A stretch of DNA of 64,000 nt, taken from the NCBI RefSeq assembly GCF_000471905.2, contig NW_006498246.1, positions 128,178-192,177 on the forward strand, given 5' to 3'. This document shows, piece after piece, positions 1 through 11,896 of the stretch. Origin of the DNA: Amborella trichopoda. Its lineage: Eukaryota > Streptophyta > Magnoliopsida > Amborellales > Amborellaceae. Numbering within the stretch: the first letter of the stretch is position 1; every line of letters starts with the position of its first letter. The notes beneath the pieces are model-generated. The model searched no databases. It saw nothing but the letters and a program-made list of their open reading frames with translations, and was not told the DNA's origin. The position numbers and the translations under genes were made by a program.

Positions 1-979
1 ACAATAACGAATAAAAAGGCAAGTTTACTTACTCCGAAGTTGAGACACATAGCAAAAATAAAAAATTTACAACTGAAAATAGCAGAAACCTGCACTATGA
101 AAAGAGCTTGAAGCATAAGAAAAAACAACTCACGCTTCAAAGCATAAATCCTAGCAAACCTAGGGTTAGAATAAAACAAAGGGTGCAAGGATCTCTTTTT
201 GGTGGCCATTTGTCTAAATCTGGCAGGAACAATCCATATTGTGTCCTTCTTTTACAATGAAAACTTTGTTTTTTTTTACAGTATAAATTATTTTGTAATA
301 AGATGATACCTTCCCAACATGAACTTTTCACTCCATAGCAAGAAAATGCATAGTTGGACACAAAGCCATGAACCAATTATGGTTAGGATTAGTCTAAGAT
401 TTAAAATATTAAGAGAACAAGAGAGCCAACCATGAAGTAGGTTCTCCAATGGCTTCATACACAATCAATTATTTTTCAATATTGACATATGGGTGCCAAA
501 GGAACAAAAACAATTTGGAATATCCTCCCTTTGGCAATACCAGTTATGAGACAAACCCTTTGTTCAGTAGTGTCTTCTAAATACACATTGCCATTCCTGG
601 ATTCAAAACCATGAAACCTAGGTTCAATAAGCTGATTTCTTTCAACTTGTAAGCTTAATCCCTCCATTTCTTGTTTCTGCTTCATTGTTGTCTTATATCA
701 AAGATGTTCATCCTAATTGACATAGAGACATCTATGCAGAATTTCCTCTCTCCCTATATCTGTACCCTAGTAGGACTTTTAAGGAAAAAGGAACTTTTTA
801 GTGGTAATTATTTACATTTATGGGTCTTGGAATTTGATTTTAAACTTCATATTACTGAAAAGTGTGCAGCAATTACATGCGTACTTCGTTTTTGATGCTT
901 TATCTGCCAAGCGAAAACAAAATAGAGCTGTATAGTTGATGTGATCACATGGACTCTTCATCTGTTGAAATGTTTGTAG
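1..979 (+). other. Presumed intron or upstream noncoding DNA of the partial gene
   Basis: AT-rich sequence with no recognisable domain in any frame; the short open stretches are interrupted and resemble no protein I know. It runs into a plausible splice acceptor (a T-rich stretch ending in TGTAG at 974-979), so most of it is probably the last intron of the coiled-coil gene whose final exon follows. Earlier exons would lie to the left of the window. Confidence 0.4.
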
Positions 980-1208
980 CTCTTTGCCTGAGGACACCAC
1001 TATCAAAAGTTTGGGCGCATGGATTGAATCTGAAAATGAGCTGGGGGAAAAACATGGAGACAAGATGAAGTCTCTTGAGATGGAATTGAAGGATCTTCGT
1101 GACCGATATCTCCATATGAGTTTACGGTTTGCTCAAGTTGAAGTAGAGCGTGAGGAACTAGTCATGACAGTCAAGAATCTCAAAAGTGGAAAGAGATGGT
1201 TCTCATGA
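980..1208 (+). CDS. Last coding exon of a plant NT-C2/coiled-coil (myosin-heavy-chain-like) protein
   Basis: The exon encodes about 76 residues and ends in a TGA at 1206-1208. It opens after a plausible acceptor (TGTAG) and reads SLPEDTTIKSLG, then a charged heptad-rich segment (KMKSLEMELKDLRDRYLHM), then SLRFAQVEVEREELVM and the C-terminus GKRWFS. From general knowledge, that closing pattern (E-L-K-D-x-R-x-R-Y, then SL+[FY]A.VE..REELVM..K, then GKRWFS) is typical of the C-terminal end of long plant proteins that start with an NT-type C2 domain and continue as coiled coil. Cellular roles of these proteins are poorly known. The N-terminal part is not in the window, so this is either the 3' end of a real gene or a stranded exon. 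Frame and stop are clear; the family call rests on remembered similarity. Confidence 0.55.
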
Positions 1209-1216
1209 ACCCCAAT

Positions 1217-1218
1217 GG

Positions 1219-1249
<31 letters not shown>

Positions 1250-1286
1250 CTTTCTCTTTCTCTCTCTCTCTCCTCTCTCTCTCTCA
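1217..1286. repeat. (CT)n microsatellite
   Basis: Interrupted CT repeat directly after the stop codon of the coiled-coil exon, so probably in its 3'UTR. The open frames across it (Ser-Leu runs) are repeat artefacts. Confidence 0.9.
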
Positions 1287-1870
1287 TTTTTTGTATATTA
1301 AGAAGCAATAATATCTGCCCATCACTGGAGGGTAGCTTCATTCTTGGTGCCAGTCCCTGTTTGCGAAATAAGTGCAGGTAATATTGTTAAAATGTAAAAA
1401 CAGAAAATTTCCGATCAAGCTATGGCCAGCTATTTTATTTTTCATTTGCCGGGTCCCATAAGTGATACCATAACCTAAACTAGCATTATTCATTACCATT
1501 TGAAACTCAGTATTTGTTTTAGGTAATTTGATACATATTAACCATGTCTGTATTTGTGAGAGACGAGATCCCCAGTCTTTCACGGAGAGAGACCGACGAT
1601 CTCATTAACTTTGATATTTCTCATTTATAGGGCACACCGATTTGAGCTACACCAGCCCTATATCTGCCTCCTGTTAAACAACCATTAACCTATTTTAATT
1701 TATTTTATTTTTTATTTTTTAGAATTTTTTTTGGACTGCCAATTTGTACTGATCGAGATCAGTGATCTCTTTTGACATGGATATGTGGTATGGACGGCCC
1801 ACCTCACTGGTCCGGGTTTCCGTATTATTGGACATGGGAATAAGGGTTTTACCCCAGCCATGGGATGGTT
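1287..1870. other. Noncoding stretch
   Basis: Probable 3' flank of the partial gene. Nothing recognisable except T/A-rich low-complexity sequence around 1695-1735. Confidence 0.5.
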
Positions 1871-2194
1871 TCACCTTTCATTAACTACCGATGCCCCAGT
1901 ATAGGTTTGAGTGACCGTGGCCTTTCCATTGGCATCTAGAGCAAGGTGAGCTGAACTAGTCCTAGCCACCCTGACCAGAACCTTTTGGGCAGGAAAAGCC
2001 TTCAAGGGAGGGAATGCATAATGTGCATGGTACCCCATGGAATTTCACCCAGATGTAGTCAGGATAATATGAATATGTGAATCAGTGGCCGTTATGGGAT
2101 GAGTGTACACTGCCCTCACATGGACTCCGTTAGGTTTGCGACTCAGATAGATCGTGATGACTTTGGCAGGATTCCCCTTAGCATTGAAGACCAT
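1871..2194 (-). pseudogene. Unidentified decayed coding-like stretch
   Basis: On the minus strand from 2194 down to a TGA at 1871-1873 one frame reads like real protein: it begins MVFNAKGNPAKVITIYLSR, continues with KAFPAQKVLVRVARTS and ends with LDANGKATVTQTYTGASV. It is broken by one in-frame stop (near 2045). The frame stays open upstream of the ATG for a short way. Composition is mixed and not repeat-like. I do not recognise the family; it could be a decayed transposon or host gene piece. Confidence 0.25.
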
Positions 2195-3037
2195 ATCTAT
2201 AGAGGCCAGGGTTGGCCGATCTCTGTGATGATGTAGATGATTCGGATGGGAAGATGGGTTTCATGGGCAGAGCTATCGGGGGGAAGGCTTGAGCGGGAAC
2301 CAAAGTGTCTTCAGATATTTGGTGACCGGTGCTTCAGCCTTAATGGCCTTGTTTAGGGGGGACTTGGATGGTTCTAATCATGATATAGATGCCCATTAGG
2401 TGCCTTGACATGACAGAGAGAGAGTTTTGTGAGATTTGTGCTTCGAGATCAAGGGAGAGCATACGTTAAAATTACATACATAGTATAAACTCATCCCAGT
2501 GGAGTTGTTAGATATTTATTTACTTAAAAAGTGAGTAAGGAAAATTTGAGAAGAGATATGACTCTGAACAGATAAACCAGAGACTGCATGAAAAAACAAA
2601 TAAATTACTAAACATTTGTAGACAACCACTCTAAGTTTTGGCTAAGAAAACTCCAAGAATAACTATTAGGAACCGTACAAGCCTAGTGAACCCCAGTGCA
2701 CTATAGCATGTAGTCCATAATCCCTAAGATATCTTCAGAAGAAGTCCGAAAACCATTAGGTTTATTCTAAATCTATTCAAACCAATCTTAATTATCTTGA
2801 ATTTGTCCCAGTCAACCCAAACCTACCTGAACTTAAACTCGATGGATTTAAAACTATCCACTGTAGGATAGGACTTGAAAAGGTAGAAAATTGTGGATTG
2901 TGACCCCAAAGAAACATTTGATGTTGATAACCTCCAGCACTTGACACGGCAAGACATCCCACACCATGTAGTGGTGGTTGGGGTTCAGCAACGCAAAACA
3001 CATCGTAGGACTTTATGAGTTCATTGAAGGAAATTGT

Positions 3038-3162
3038 GTCGCTAAAGCCTACGAAGTCTGGGCCTTTCTATAGAGCCCAATTCTCTCTTTGGAAAGACTT
3101 TTGGCCTTTCTAAAGAATGCGTCGCTAAATTGATTTAATGACGCAACATGCGTCACTAAAGT
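3038..3162. repeat. Repeated GTCGCTAAA/GTCACTAAA motif
   Basis: The motif GTCGCTAAA or GTCACTAAA occurs three times within about 120 bp, and an inverse-like TTTAATGACGC lies between two copies. Short dispersed subterminal motifs of this kind are known from CACTA-type DNA transposons. I see no terminal CACTA repeat nearby, so this is only a hint of a transposon end. Confidence 0.25.
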
Positions 3163-3448
3163 TTTGGGCCCTTCGAAGCCTTTTGGATCCATGTTAGTTT
3201 TCATAGTTTTATTCCTGCTTGTTTTTTTTATTAGTTCATCATCATCATTTTAGCTATTTTTCAATTAATTGGGGTCGGCTACATGAATCCTGATTTCCAT
3301 TCTATTTTAGTTTATCAAGGTTCATGATGGGGTGGCTAGTTTATCAGGATTCATGATGGGGTTTGTCAAAATTTTAAGTTGGCTGCCTACTTAACACAAC
3401 CATGTCCCTTTACCCGGGCACGGGCATGGAATGGGTTACGATGTGTAT

Positions 3449-3471
3449 GTATATATATATATATATATATT
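3449..3471. repeat. (TA)n microsatellite
   Basis: About ten uninterrupted TA units following GTATGT. Confidence 0.9.
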
Positions 3472-5477
3472 GCTTTCTATCATAGCCTTATCTTTGAGGT
3501 TTTGCTTACAATATTTTCTTCAAATAATTTATTTACTTGCTTATTATTAATGTGTGCTTGCCATGATTTTTACACACATATGCAATCCGGGCAGTTGAGA
3601 GTCACACAACTTTAACTATAATTACCCCTCTGCAATACCTTGCCTTAAAAAAGGCCCATAATAGTAGGACCCCATAACAATCAAGGGTGGCTCAGGACCT
3701 AAATGGGCAATTCCTTGAACCTAGGAACCCCACCTTGAACCTTACCTTACTTATAGAAAACTCAAGGTAAAACTTTGAAAACTTTTGGTTTGGTATTTGC
3801 CTAGTCTGAATAAAAATAGGATAAATTTAAAATTATGTCTCAAGACTAATTGAGGGTGAGGTCCAATAAAGACCTCAAATCCACAGTCCCAACCTAGTGA
3901 AGGTCCAAGACATTGAACCACCAATCTGAGAGGCACCACATATATGCTCCTCAAAGCCATGATGTCCCAATGGGTGATCCTAGTTTTAACCCAAGTGGGA
4001 CCATAATTAGAAGTCCCAGTCTCCAACTTGGTAGTTCTCATTAACACCATCTAGGAACAACTTACCTCTAATTTTGCATGACTAAAAATACCCTGACTAA
4101 TCAAGGGATTAGACCATAGACAATTCTCCAAGATATGGGAATCAACCTTCAAACTAGTCGGCATGGTCAAGGTAGACTACAAGTACAAACCTTTAACAAC
4201 CTCGAGCCAGCCAACCTGAACTGGGTGAACCTGAGAGTCAACAACCAGCTAATCACATAAACCAAGGATTACCACTAGAAGTAAAACACTAATTGAAGAT
4301 CCAGCTCTGCTCTTCGGCCATTAAACCAAAAATTACCTCAATCTTCAATGCAATCAAGTTGCAGTCATGGGCTTCGCTCCCTATTTCGGTCTAATAACAT
4401 AGAAAGAGCAGTGCCAATAGTAGTTCATCACCCATCAATGAGCATGTTGTCTTGAAAGTCCTCTTAAGAGACTTAGTAAGTCGAGGTTATAACATCCGAG
4501 CACTTGATCATGCACTTAACCAGGCTCAATACAATCACTTCAATAGCCCTGTTGGCCAACGATAACTCTAACTGACCTAGTCGGTTTCCCAAGTCAAACA
4601 TTTGGGGCAACCTTGCTATTAGGTGTGTTTTCGGACCAATAATGCCTTGAGTAAACACACTAGACAAATTTTACTTTTGACAGCAAAAGATAATAACAAG
4701 GCATGAGATGAATAAGAGCCTCAGTGCTTTCAAGCTCATTTACATTTAACAAATAGTGGTTCAAGATACAAGGCCAATGAACACGATTTCAGAATAGATT
4801 TGTATCAAATATCATAAGGAGGTGCATAAAGTCAGGACTTATCATCCAGGGCCTTGACATACCCTAAAACCCTCTGCAATCAATCACCTTATACGATTAT
4901 ACAATCAATTTATAAGGATTTTTCTCATAAGAATATACCACTAGATTCTTGACTCAATTCCTTATCAATCATGGGAGAGCAACATTTTAAGGATTCAAGC
5001 AGTAAAAAAACAATCGCCATAAAACTATGCAAAAGCTCAATTGCTAGACATAAATATCTCCCCAGATAGGGCGAGATTTAGCACTAAATTTTTTTTGTAG
5101 TACTAGGGACTCCACACAAGGTGTACAAATAAAATTTTTCAATTTACTTCCCAAATGCTTACAAAACCTTGGGGAAATCCCCATAACTACAAAATAAAAA
5201 GATTACAGAGTACACTTGTCTTCCACTAAACAACTTCCAATAATTACTTTACAATGAAGAGCTTTGCTCTATTACAAGACTTCCAGTTTAAAATATACTA
5301 AGAAGATAAAAAAAAAAAAACGTAGTTAAATAAAAATCAAATGTACATGAGTTTGACATGGCCTTGGGAAACCGATTTAATTCTCAATTACAGCACGACT
5401 AATGATAATAGTTTCGGTACAACCCTCGTTATCACTGTCAAATGATAGCGAAAGAGGGATGGATCACATCTAAACAC

Positions 5478-5573
5478 AGGAAGTATAAGCAAGACTAACA
5501 AGTACTCGCATTTAAAATATGGGCCAGGAAGTATAAGTAAGACTAACAAGTACTCACCTATAAAATATGGGCC
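5478..5573. repeat. 48-bp tandem duplication
   Basis: Two adjacent 48-bp units (5478-5525 and 5526-5573), both starting AGGAAGTATAAG and ending AAAATATGGGCC, with only a few differences. No function is evident. Confidence 0.85.
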
Positions 5574-6081
5574 AAATGAACCTCACGTGGGATATAGGAC
5601 AATGAAAGCATTAGGTGGGAGAAAATTGGCTGAACTGAGATGCAAATGGTGTAACCTTAACTCATGGGTCTGCTATTGCCTTCTATCATCAAAGGGGCAT
5701 GGGAGAGTCCAACATGAGGCCCTAGATAACATTTGTAACTCACTGTTATGGCTTTAGGAAATCAGATTTACATCAAGGGATAAGCTCTCATTAAATGGTA
5801 AGAATACAATCCAAAACTACACTAAATCGCATGCCATAGGAACCAAAGATATAAAGGACATCACAACACAAAATGGGAACGAGATGGCACCAAATAAACT
5901 TCAAAAACACACTTAGAGGTCACTATTATGGATGAAAGTACTCAGAATTTCAGCAACATAAAGTCCATAACAGTTTGGGAAACATATTAGAGTTACGCCT
6001 CTAGATGTATACCATAAACACCTTTTAAATGCATCAAATAATGAGCTTCAAAGGAAATGAGATAAGGGCAAGTGAGCTTAC
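5574..6081. other. Noncoding stretch left of the Gypsy-type element
   Basis: No recognisable feature. Confidence 0.5.
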
Positions 6082-6886
6082 TGTTATGACCAAATTTCAG
6101 CATAAAAATTCCTTTGCGTAGTAGGTTTCGAGAAGTTCATGATGGGGCTCAAAGGCTATTGCTGCAAATCACATCCGAAACGTTTTATTTTAATTTTTAA
6201 ATTAATTTTCAGAGATTAACTAGGCTTTCTATCGTTTATTGAGATTAATATTTAGGACTAAAAGCATGAGGGTAAAACGGCTTTAAACTTTAGTAGTTGT
6301 TATTCTCATGGGATGAGTTGTTTCCCTTAAGTGGAACGTGTGGGTATTGATAAGGAAGGGAAGTGAAACCCCTATTTTCATGGGAGTTAAAGATTTAAAG
6401 AAAGAGTTTATGAGATGATGGTCGGGTCCATAAGATGTGATGATGGATCTGATAAGGGTCCATAGGAAGAAAGTAGATAACGTGAGAGAAAGGCCTATTA
6501 TATAGAGTCCTATCCTAATGGGGCTCCTATTTTGTTGAGATATGTTAGTTTAGAATGAGCTTAAGCTTGAGAGGAAATATCCTAGGTTTATGGGACTTGT
6601 GTGATCCAGAGAGAGACTCATGGGGAGTAACATGGGTAAGAGAGAAAGAGATGTAGGTAGAAGAGAGAGATTTTCTTTAAGGTTTTTTATTTTGTATTTA
6701 AGAGAGGTGACGTCCCTATTAGAGGAGACTTGGACATGTTTATAAAGAATTCTTATAAATGAAGAAAATAGAGTTTCTTCCCATGGCTTAATTTACAGTT
6801 ACTTTTGCCCTTCATTATTGTTAAATTTTTGTTTGTTTAAAATTGCAAAGAGGCCGAATTTAATTTTATGGACTTCTTTCGCATCA
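6082..6886 (+). repeat. 5' LTR of the Gypsy-type element
   Basis: 805 bp, TG...CA ends, followed two bases later by the tRNA-iMet primer binding site. Its last 220 bp match 8985-9205 with scattered differences and small indels. Confidence 0.75.
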
Positions 6887-6888
6887 TT

Positions 6889-6900
6889 TGGTATCAGAGC
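6889..6900 (+). other. Primer binding site (tRNA-iMet)
   Basis: TGGTATCAGAGC, the complement of the initiator tRNA-Met 3' end, two bases after the LTR. This is the standard start point for minus-strand synthesis in plant LTR elements. Confidence 0.85.
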
Positions 6901-6925
6901 ACGGTTTGAAAATGGTTAATGACTG

Positions 6926-7862
6926 TGATGGCTGGTCGTGGAAGTCGCAACCTTAAGAATACCGAGCGGGACCAAATATACAAGAAATCGACAACTTAAC
7001 GGATATGGTTGAAAATTTGTTGCAGAAACAAAGATCACAACAACATACATCTTACAATATGAGATTTACGGTATTAGATCTATATTGTGCGAGTTTTTGT
7101 AGAGATCGACATGAATCAGAGTGCGAGTCTGAAAGGGAACGGCTTGATATTATGCTGGATCGCACTTATGGGTTTGATGCACGACGGGAGTATAAATGCA
7201 AAGAAGAGTTGGGCAATCGATATCCCCAATGCCGATGTCATTGGTGTAGAGGAATCGACCAAAATCAATGTAAAGATAAGCAGATAAAGAATTTTTCCAC
7301 GTCCAATTCCACCCCTGGAGCAAGGTCATCCCAGGCTAGAAGACTGATACCTCCAATCATTGCTATCCTTACAACAAAACCTGAGCATCACACAAATAAA
7401 CAGAGAAAAGTATGTGATTTCTTGATAAGAAAAAATCCTAAATTTCTCACAAGAGAGGTTGATGCATTGAAAGATACGAAAGGTCCTAAATCTAATGAGA
7501 AAAAAGTAGCTGTATTTATGGATCAACCTGCTAAAAATGAAAAGATAAGTAGGGATATGCCTAATAATGTTATTGATAGAAGGATAGATGATTCTAAATA
7601 TAAGAATGAAGAAATTTACCTTTTTATCAATCATAAGGAAATGTTAACTTTTAGCATTATTTATGTTGAGGATAATGTTGAATTTACAAGTGATTTACTC
7701 CTAATGAGTAAGGAAGAGCATCCAATAACTATAATCAAAGGGGATTTGAGATTGAATGAGAAAACAAAGATAGTGGTTTCTGATCAAAACAAAGTATTGA
7801 TGGTTAAACATGAATCATCTTTGTTATCATCGAGTGAGGATAAGTTATTGCTTTGTTATTGA
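6926..7862 (+). pseudogene. gag start plus unidentified open frame of the non-autonomous element
   Basis: The reading starts at ATG 6926 with MAGRGSRNLKNTERDQ, which strongly recalls the N-terminus of Gypsy (chromovirus-type) Gag proteins (MAGRG...NLRNTERDQ, then EIDNL..MVENLL). A one-base frameshift then moves the reading into a 285-residue frame (7005-7862) that begins MVENLLQKQRSQQ. A later piece (YGFDARREY) also fits Gag, with further frameshifts around 7090-7290. From about residue 140 the frame is lysine-rich and unlike Gag that I know (EDNVEFTSDLLLMSKEEHPI, then VLMVKHESSLL). No zinc knuckle, protease DSG or YxDD motif is present. The 285-residue length may reflect chance plus constraint before decay. 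Confidence 0.5.
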
Positions 7863-7998
7863 GTGGGAGATTCCAATATCAACTCATATATTTTGTGCTG
7901 AAAGAAACTATGGGCTGAACATAGGACCTATCTTAGTTCATTTCAAAATTCATAGCCGAATTTTTTCAAGTTCTTTTGATAATTGATTACAATGTTCT

Positions 7999-8743
7999 AT
8001 GGGGATTGAAATCCATGGTCTTCAATCTTTCCTATCTACTTGTGCTAGTATTTTTACATTAGAGTGTCGCAGTGAAATTGCGGAGCATGTAGTAGAAACC
8101 AAGCAAATATATGTTAAAATTTTGAAATTTGGACCCGTAATTCGTTACAAGAGACCTAGTCTCATTTCCATAGATTCAATGTTCACTCTTGCAAAATATA
8201 AAGGTTAGGCTTCTTACACGGTTGTTTTGAATGGAGATCCTCAAGTTGTTTTGATAAGGAGTTATGTCAGAAAGTTTCCTACTATACTCTTCTATGATGT
8301 TGAAACAAGCTATTCTAATCTCCATATTATTATCAGTGAGTACTTATGCTTGAACTCAAGAAATTAGTTTTGGGTGCTCTTGGGTGATCAAGTTTATGGC
8401 TTGAAAATTAAGTTGGGTTTAGACACATTTTTTATAGGGTGATGTATGGTCCTCTTTTGAAATTTTACTCAACAAAAGCGGCAACAATTGGAATTATTTA
8501 ATGGAAGGGGTCTCACAACAATGGCTTAACCTTCGACTACATTGGCTTGATCTCTCACCATCGGCTTATGCCTTTGATGGCAGTAAAGTAGCTGCTTTAA
8601 TTTTTGTCAAGAAGCTTGTATCTTCTAGTGTGATCTTGTACGAGCTTCTTGTTGATCCATGTTTGAATCTTGTTGGGCCTTTTAATAAGCTCAATATGGT
8701 TTATGGTTATGTGAGAGCGAAGATGTTGGTACTTGTGAAATGA
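7999..8743 (+). pseudogene. Continuation of the element's internal frame, broken
   Basis: After the stop at 7862 the same coding texture continues in fragments: MGIEIHGLQSFLSTCASIF (7999-8208) and, after stops, LRLHWLDLSPSAYAFDG (8501-8743). They read as pieces of one longer ancestral protein interrupted by stops and frameshifts. I do not recognise a domain. Confidence 0.35.
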
Positions 8744-8947
8744 CTTATACAATTGGGGTCTTTAATTTTGGAATTTACAATTTGAAGTTGCTAATGATTT
8801 GTGTGATGTCTGAATCTCACTTCTTGGAAGATTTTTTGAAATCAATGAAGTTTAAAACTTATGCTGCAATCATAGAGTCAATTGATATTTGCTTATTTCC
8901 AGGATAATTCTTTTAAAACCAGACATGGAAGAAAGAAATTATTTAAG

Positions 8948-9205
8948 GGGGCGGGGGGCGGGAGAGAGAGAGAGAGAGAGAGAAACGTGGGTTATAGAGA
9001 GAACAAATTTATTTAAGAGGGGTGACATCCCAATTAGAAGAGACTTCTATATTTTTATAGATAATTCCTATGAATGAAGAAAATAGAGTTTCTTCTTCCC
9101 ATGGCTTAATTTATAACCACCTTTTGCCCTCTATTATTGCGGAATTTTTGCTTTTTTAAGATAGAAAGAATGCCAGATTTAATTTCTCGGACTCCTTTCG
9201 CATCA
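8948..9205 (+). repeat. Polypurine/G-rich run, (GA)n tract and truncated 3' LTR
   Basis: AAGGGGGCGGGGGGCGGG followed by about ten GA units, then 220 bp matching the end of the 5' LTR. The G-rich run probably includes the polypurine tract that primes plus-strand synthesis; the first ~550 bp of the LTR are missing between it and the GA tract. Confidence 0.6.
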
Positions 9206-9862
9206 GCTATGCTTCCAAGACGGGATCAATAACATACCTTATCTCACATTAACGGGATGCTTAAGATACAAGTTCAAGGGGAAAGGAGATAAAGAGATGA
9301 GAGTAGGGCATGCCCTCTTGAAGAAAATTGCAAGTGATTAAGATGAGAGGAAAGAAGAAGAAGAAGAAGTGTGAAATGAGATGGGATATGTCTTATTTAT
9401 ATAGGTTCCAAGTGTGGGCTTTAATCTAGATTAGATATTGGTCATCCAATGAGTGATCCAAGAGATAAGAGAGGCTAAAGAACTAGCATTACCAATCAAC
9501 ATTGGTAGCTATCATATGAATGGTGATGATTATACACATCCTTATCATCATGCCCGTAAGACACCTCCAATTTTTTCATAATTACAAAGTGCCCTTCAAA
9601 CCTTAATTTTGTTTTAAACAAAATCTTGTAGACACCCTATATTTAAAATTGACAAATTCTATGATATTCTTGAACCTTTAGGGCCACATTATCCCAGTAA
9701 ACCCCAAGACCATAAACCATCATAGTTCATAAGGCTTACCCTGTGATCCAAAATCCTACAAAATATCCTTTTTTAGTAACAAATCATTAAAAATAGCAAA
9801 ACATCTCATTTTGACCCAAATTTTAGCAGGTAGCATCACAAGAGCCTGTAGATCCCCCCAAA
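9206..9862. other. Noncoding stretch
   Basis: No gene or element border seen. Contains a short (GAA)n run near 9356-9368. Confidence 0.5.
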
Positions 9863-10500
9863 AGTGGAATCTACCGATTTTGGGAATATTTGGTCCCAGA
9901 CTGACCCAAATCGTCAAATTTTTGGTAGGCAGTATATCGACAGGCCTAAAATCAGCCCAGACAGGAATCTACTGATTTTGGGCAGAGTTGATTTGGACGA
10001 CACTACCAATGTTGCCCGGGCGACACTACTGGTGTTGCCCAGCCCAAGCTAACCCAAATCGCTGATTTTTAGCAAACAGCATCTCGACAACTCCAAAATC
10101 ACCATAGACTGGAATTTGCCAATTTTGAGCAAATTTGGTTTGGGCGACACCACCCAGCTCCAACTGCCCCAAATTAGCAGTTTCCACATGCCAAACCCTC
10201 CCGAGTCAGTTTTGGTCAGGTTCAATTAATCTAGACCATTTTGGTCTGGGCAACACTAGTAGTGTCGCCCAAGCCTTGGACCACCAAAATGGCAGTCCAG
10301 GCCGGGAAATCTTCTAGTTATAATTTGTTACCCAGTCCAGACGATTTTTCAGCATATAAAAGGGTAATTTTGGGATCATTTTAGGTGAGACTCTTTAGAC
10401 CAATAATAGCTGGTGTGCTCAAAGAGACCTGAGAAAAACCTAGACCTAGGAAAACTTTAGCTTTAGGACACTTGCAACCCTTAGATCAAGAAATCCATCC
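9863..10500 (+). repeat. LTR-like remnant with internal repeat
   Basis: Three diverged units of about 100-150 bp start at about 9863, 9963 and 10110, each opening GGAAT(C/T)T(A/G)C(C/T)(G/A)ATTTTG. Between them the motif GTTGCCC/GGGCGACACTAC recurs. A TATA-like CATATAAAAGGG lies at 10353-10364. A CTAGACCTAGGAAAAC region follows, as often seen downstream of the TATA box in plant Gypsy LTRs. I could not pair it with a second LTR. The open frames here are short and not convincing as genes. Confidence 0.4.
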
Positions 10501-11769
10501 AACCAAGCCAAGGCCTGGTCAAAACCTGAATAGAGACAAAGATAACACACCTCATAAACTCAGCAGGTCCTGATACGTGCGAGGCCTCAAAGCCTCGGAA
10601 GTCCTGGGCCAACTGACTTGGCCTAGTATTTTTACTCTTTCTGCATTTATTATTTTTATTAGAATTAAATCAATTTTATTGCATTTTACATAGTGTTTCA
10701 TATTTCGGATCAATGTTGGTTCTGCCACTGATCTGAGAGAAGATCTGCTCACTTCTGAGTAGATATGGCCTCATATCAGACTTTGATTGTCCCTACTCTC
10801 TATTACTCTTTTAAAAAAAATCAGTTTGTAGCTCGGATCTAGTCGAATCTCATCTTGAGATCGTCATGATTTGCATTCTAAACAAATCTCAAGCATCCAT
10901 TTTGAAAACTTTTAATCACAACCACAAAAATCAAACTCAAAATGTAAGATTCATATATGGGGAGCATGCCACCCTCTCTCTCCATCTATTTTGTTGAGTT
11001 TTGCACTCTACTTTATCTCTTATGAAGTGTCACTTTCATGGGGGACATTATATCATCAAATGTCATAATGTTTCTCATTATCTTCTCACCACCAATCACA
11101 TGATTTCATTTATAGAAATCAATTTACCACTAATAACATGATTTCAAAATAAATATATTTTGGAAATTTCATACAATCACATATGTGTATGCACACATAC
11201 CAACCCACATGTACTCCACACATGTACTACAAAATCCTATGCATATCAACTTTATGTGCACTAACCAAACAAGGCATTCACACCAAAGATCCTCAAGCCA
11301 TCCTTATCATGCCCATAGGGCAATGGCATGCTTGTCCAGTGGATGCACATGTGACACATATTGGCCATTTGTGTGTCATAGATCACACATGCGAACAATC
11401 CTTATTTGAAATTACCATCTATGTTGATCTTACAGGCTATTGATTCCATTTCCATGGCCTAAGATTCTCTCAGAAATTCTTTTCAGTTAAAGGATTAATT
11501 TAATTAGGTTGATTTTTTTATCATTCTTTTTTTCATCTCCTCTTATTATTTTTGAAATTTCTCCAGCCTTCGGATGATATTTTTTACCTAACTTTTGGTT
11601 TTTTGAGTTTCTTTCTCTAACCTTGCCTTTTAAATCTCTAGCTCGTTTATCTAATAATGTCTTTTATCTCTCTATGGACCTTTATTCGATCACAGTTAAA
11701 CAACTTATCAAACAAGTATCCTAAAACTTCCAAGTTCCAAAAAGCCCCTAACTTTCCATTAGCAAAAAT
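10501..11769. other. AT-rich noncoding stretch
   Basis: No supported gene. Small open frames (11183-11443 in two frames) carry no motif. Confidence 0.5.
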
Positions 11770-11896
11770 GAGTCAGTTATCTTACAAGCCCTATGTCCTA
11801 TGTAATACCAAGAAGTATATTCACAATACAAAAGGCGAGTCAGTTATCTTACAAGCCCTATGTAATACTAAGAAGTATATTTACAATACAAAAGGC
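11770..11896. repeat. 60-67-bp tandem duplication
   Basis: Two adjacent units (11770-11836 and 11837-11896) both start GAGTCAGTTATCTTACAAG and end ACAATACAAAAGGC; the second lacks 7 bp. It directly abuts the SINE-like segment that follows. Confidence 0.85.

Larger units (their letters stand above)
2195..5477. other. Gene-poor stretch, nothing firm
   Basis: Apart from the GTCGCTAAA motifs and a TA microsatellite, no gene, LTR pair or RNA gene is visible on either strand. The longest open stretch (minus, 3751-4050, 99 residues) has no recognisable motif. Confidence 0.5.
6082..9205 (+). mobile_element. Non-autonomous Gypsy-type LTR retrotransposon, truncated 3' LTR
   Basis: A left LTR (6082-6886) starts TGTTATGACC and ends CGCATCA. 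After TT comes a primer binding site for tRNA-iMet (TGGTATCAGAGC, 6889-6900). The last 220 bp of the LTR return at about 8985-9205 (shared AAGAAAATAGAGTTTCTTC and TTTCGCATCA ends), so 9205 is the right end. The internal region is only about 2.1 kb: a gag-like start and an unidentified open frame, with no protease, reverse transcriptase, RNase H or integrase. The right LTR lacks roughly 550 bp of its 5' part, replaced by a G-rich run and a (GA)n tract. No clear target duplication (CTTAC left, GCTAT right). It would need proteins from a relative to move. Confidence 0.75.
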
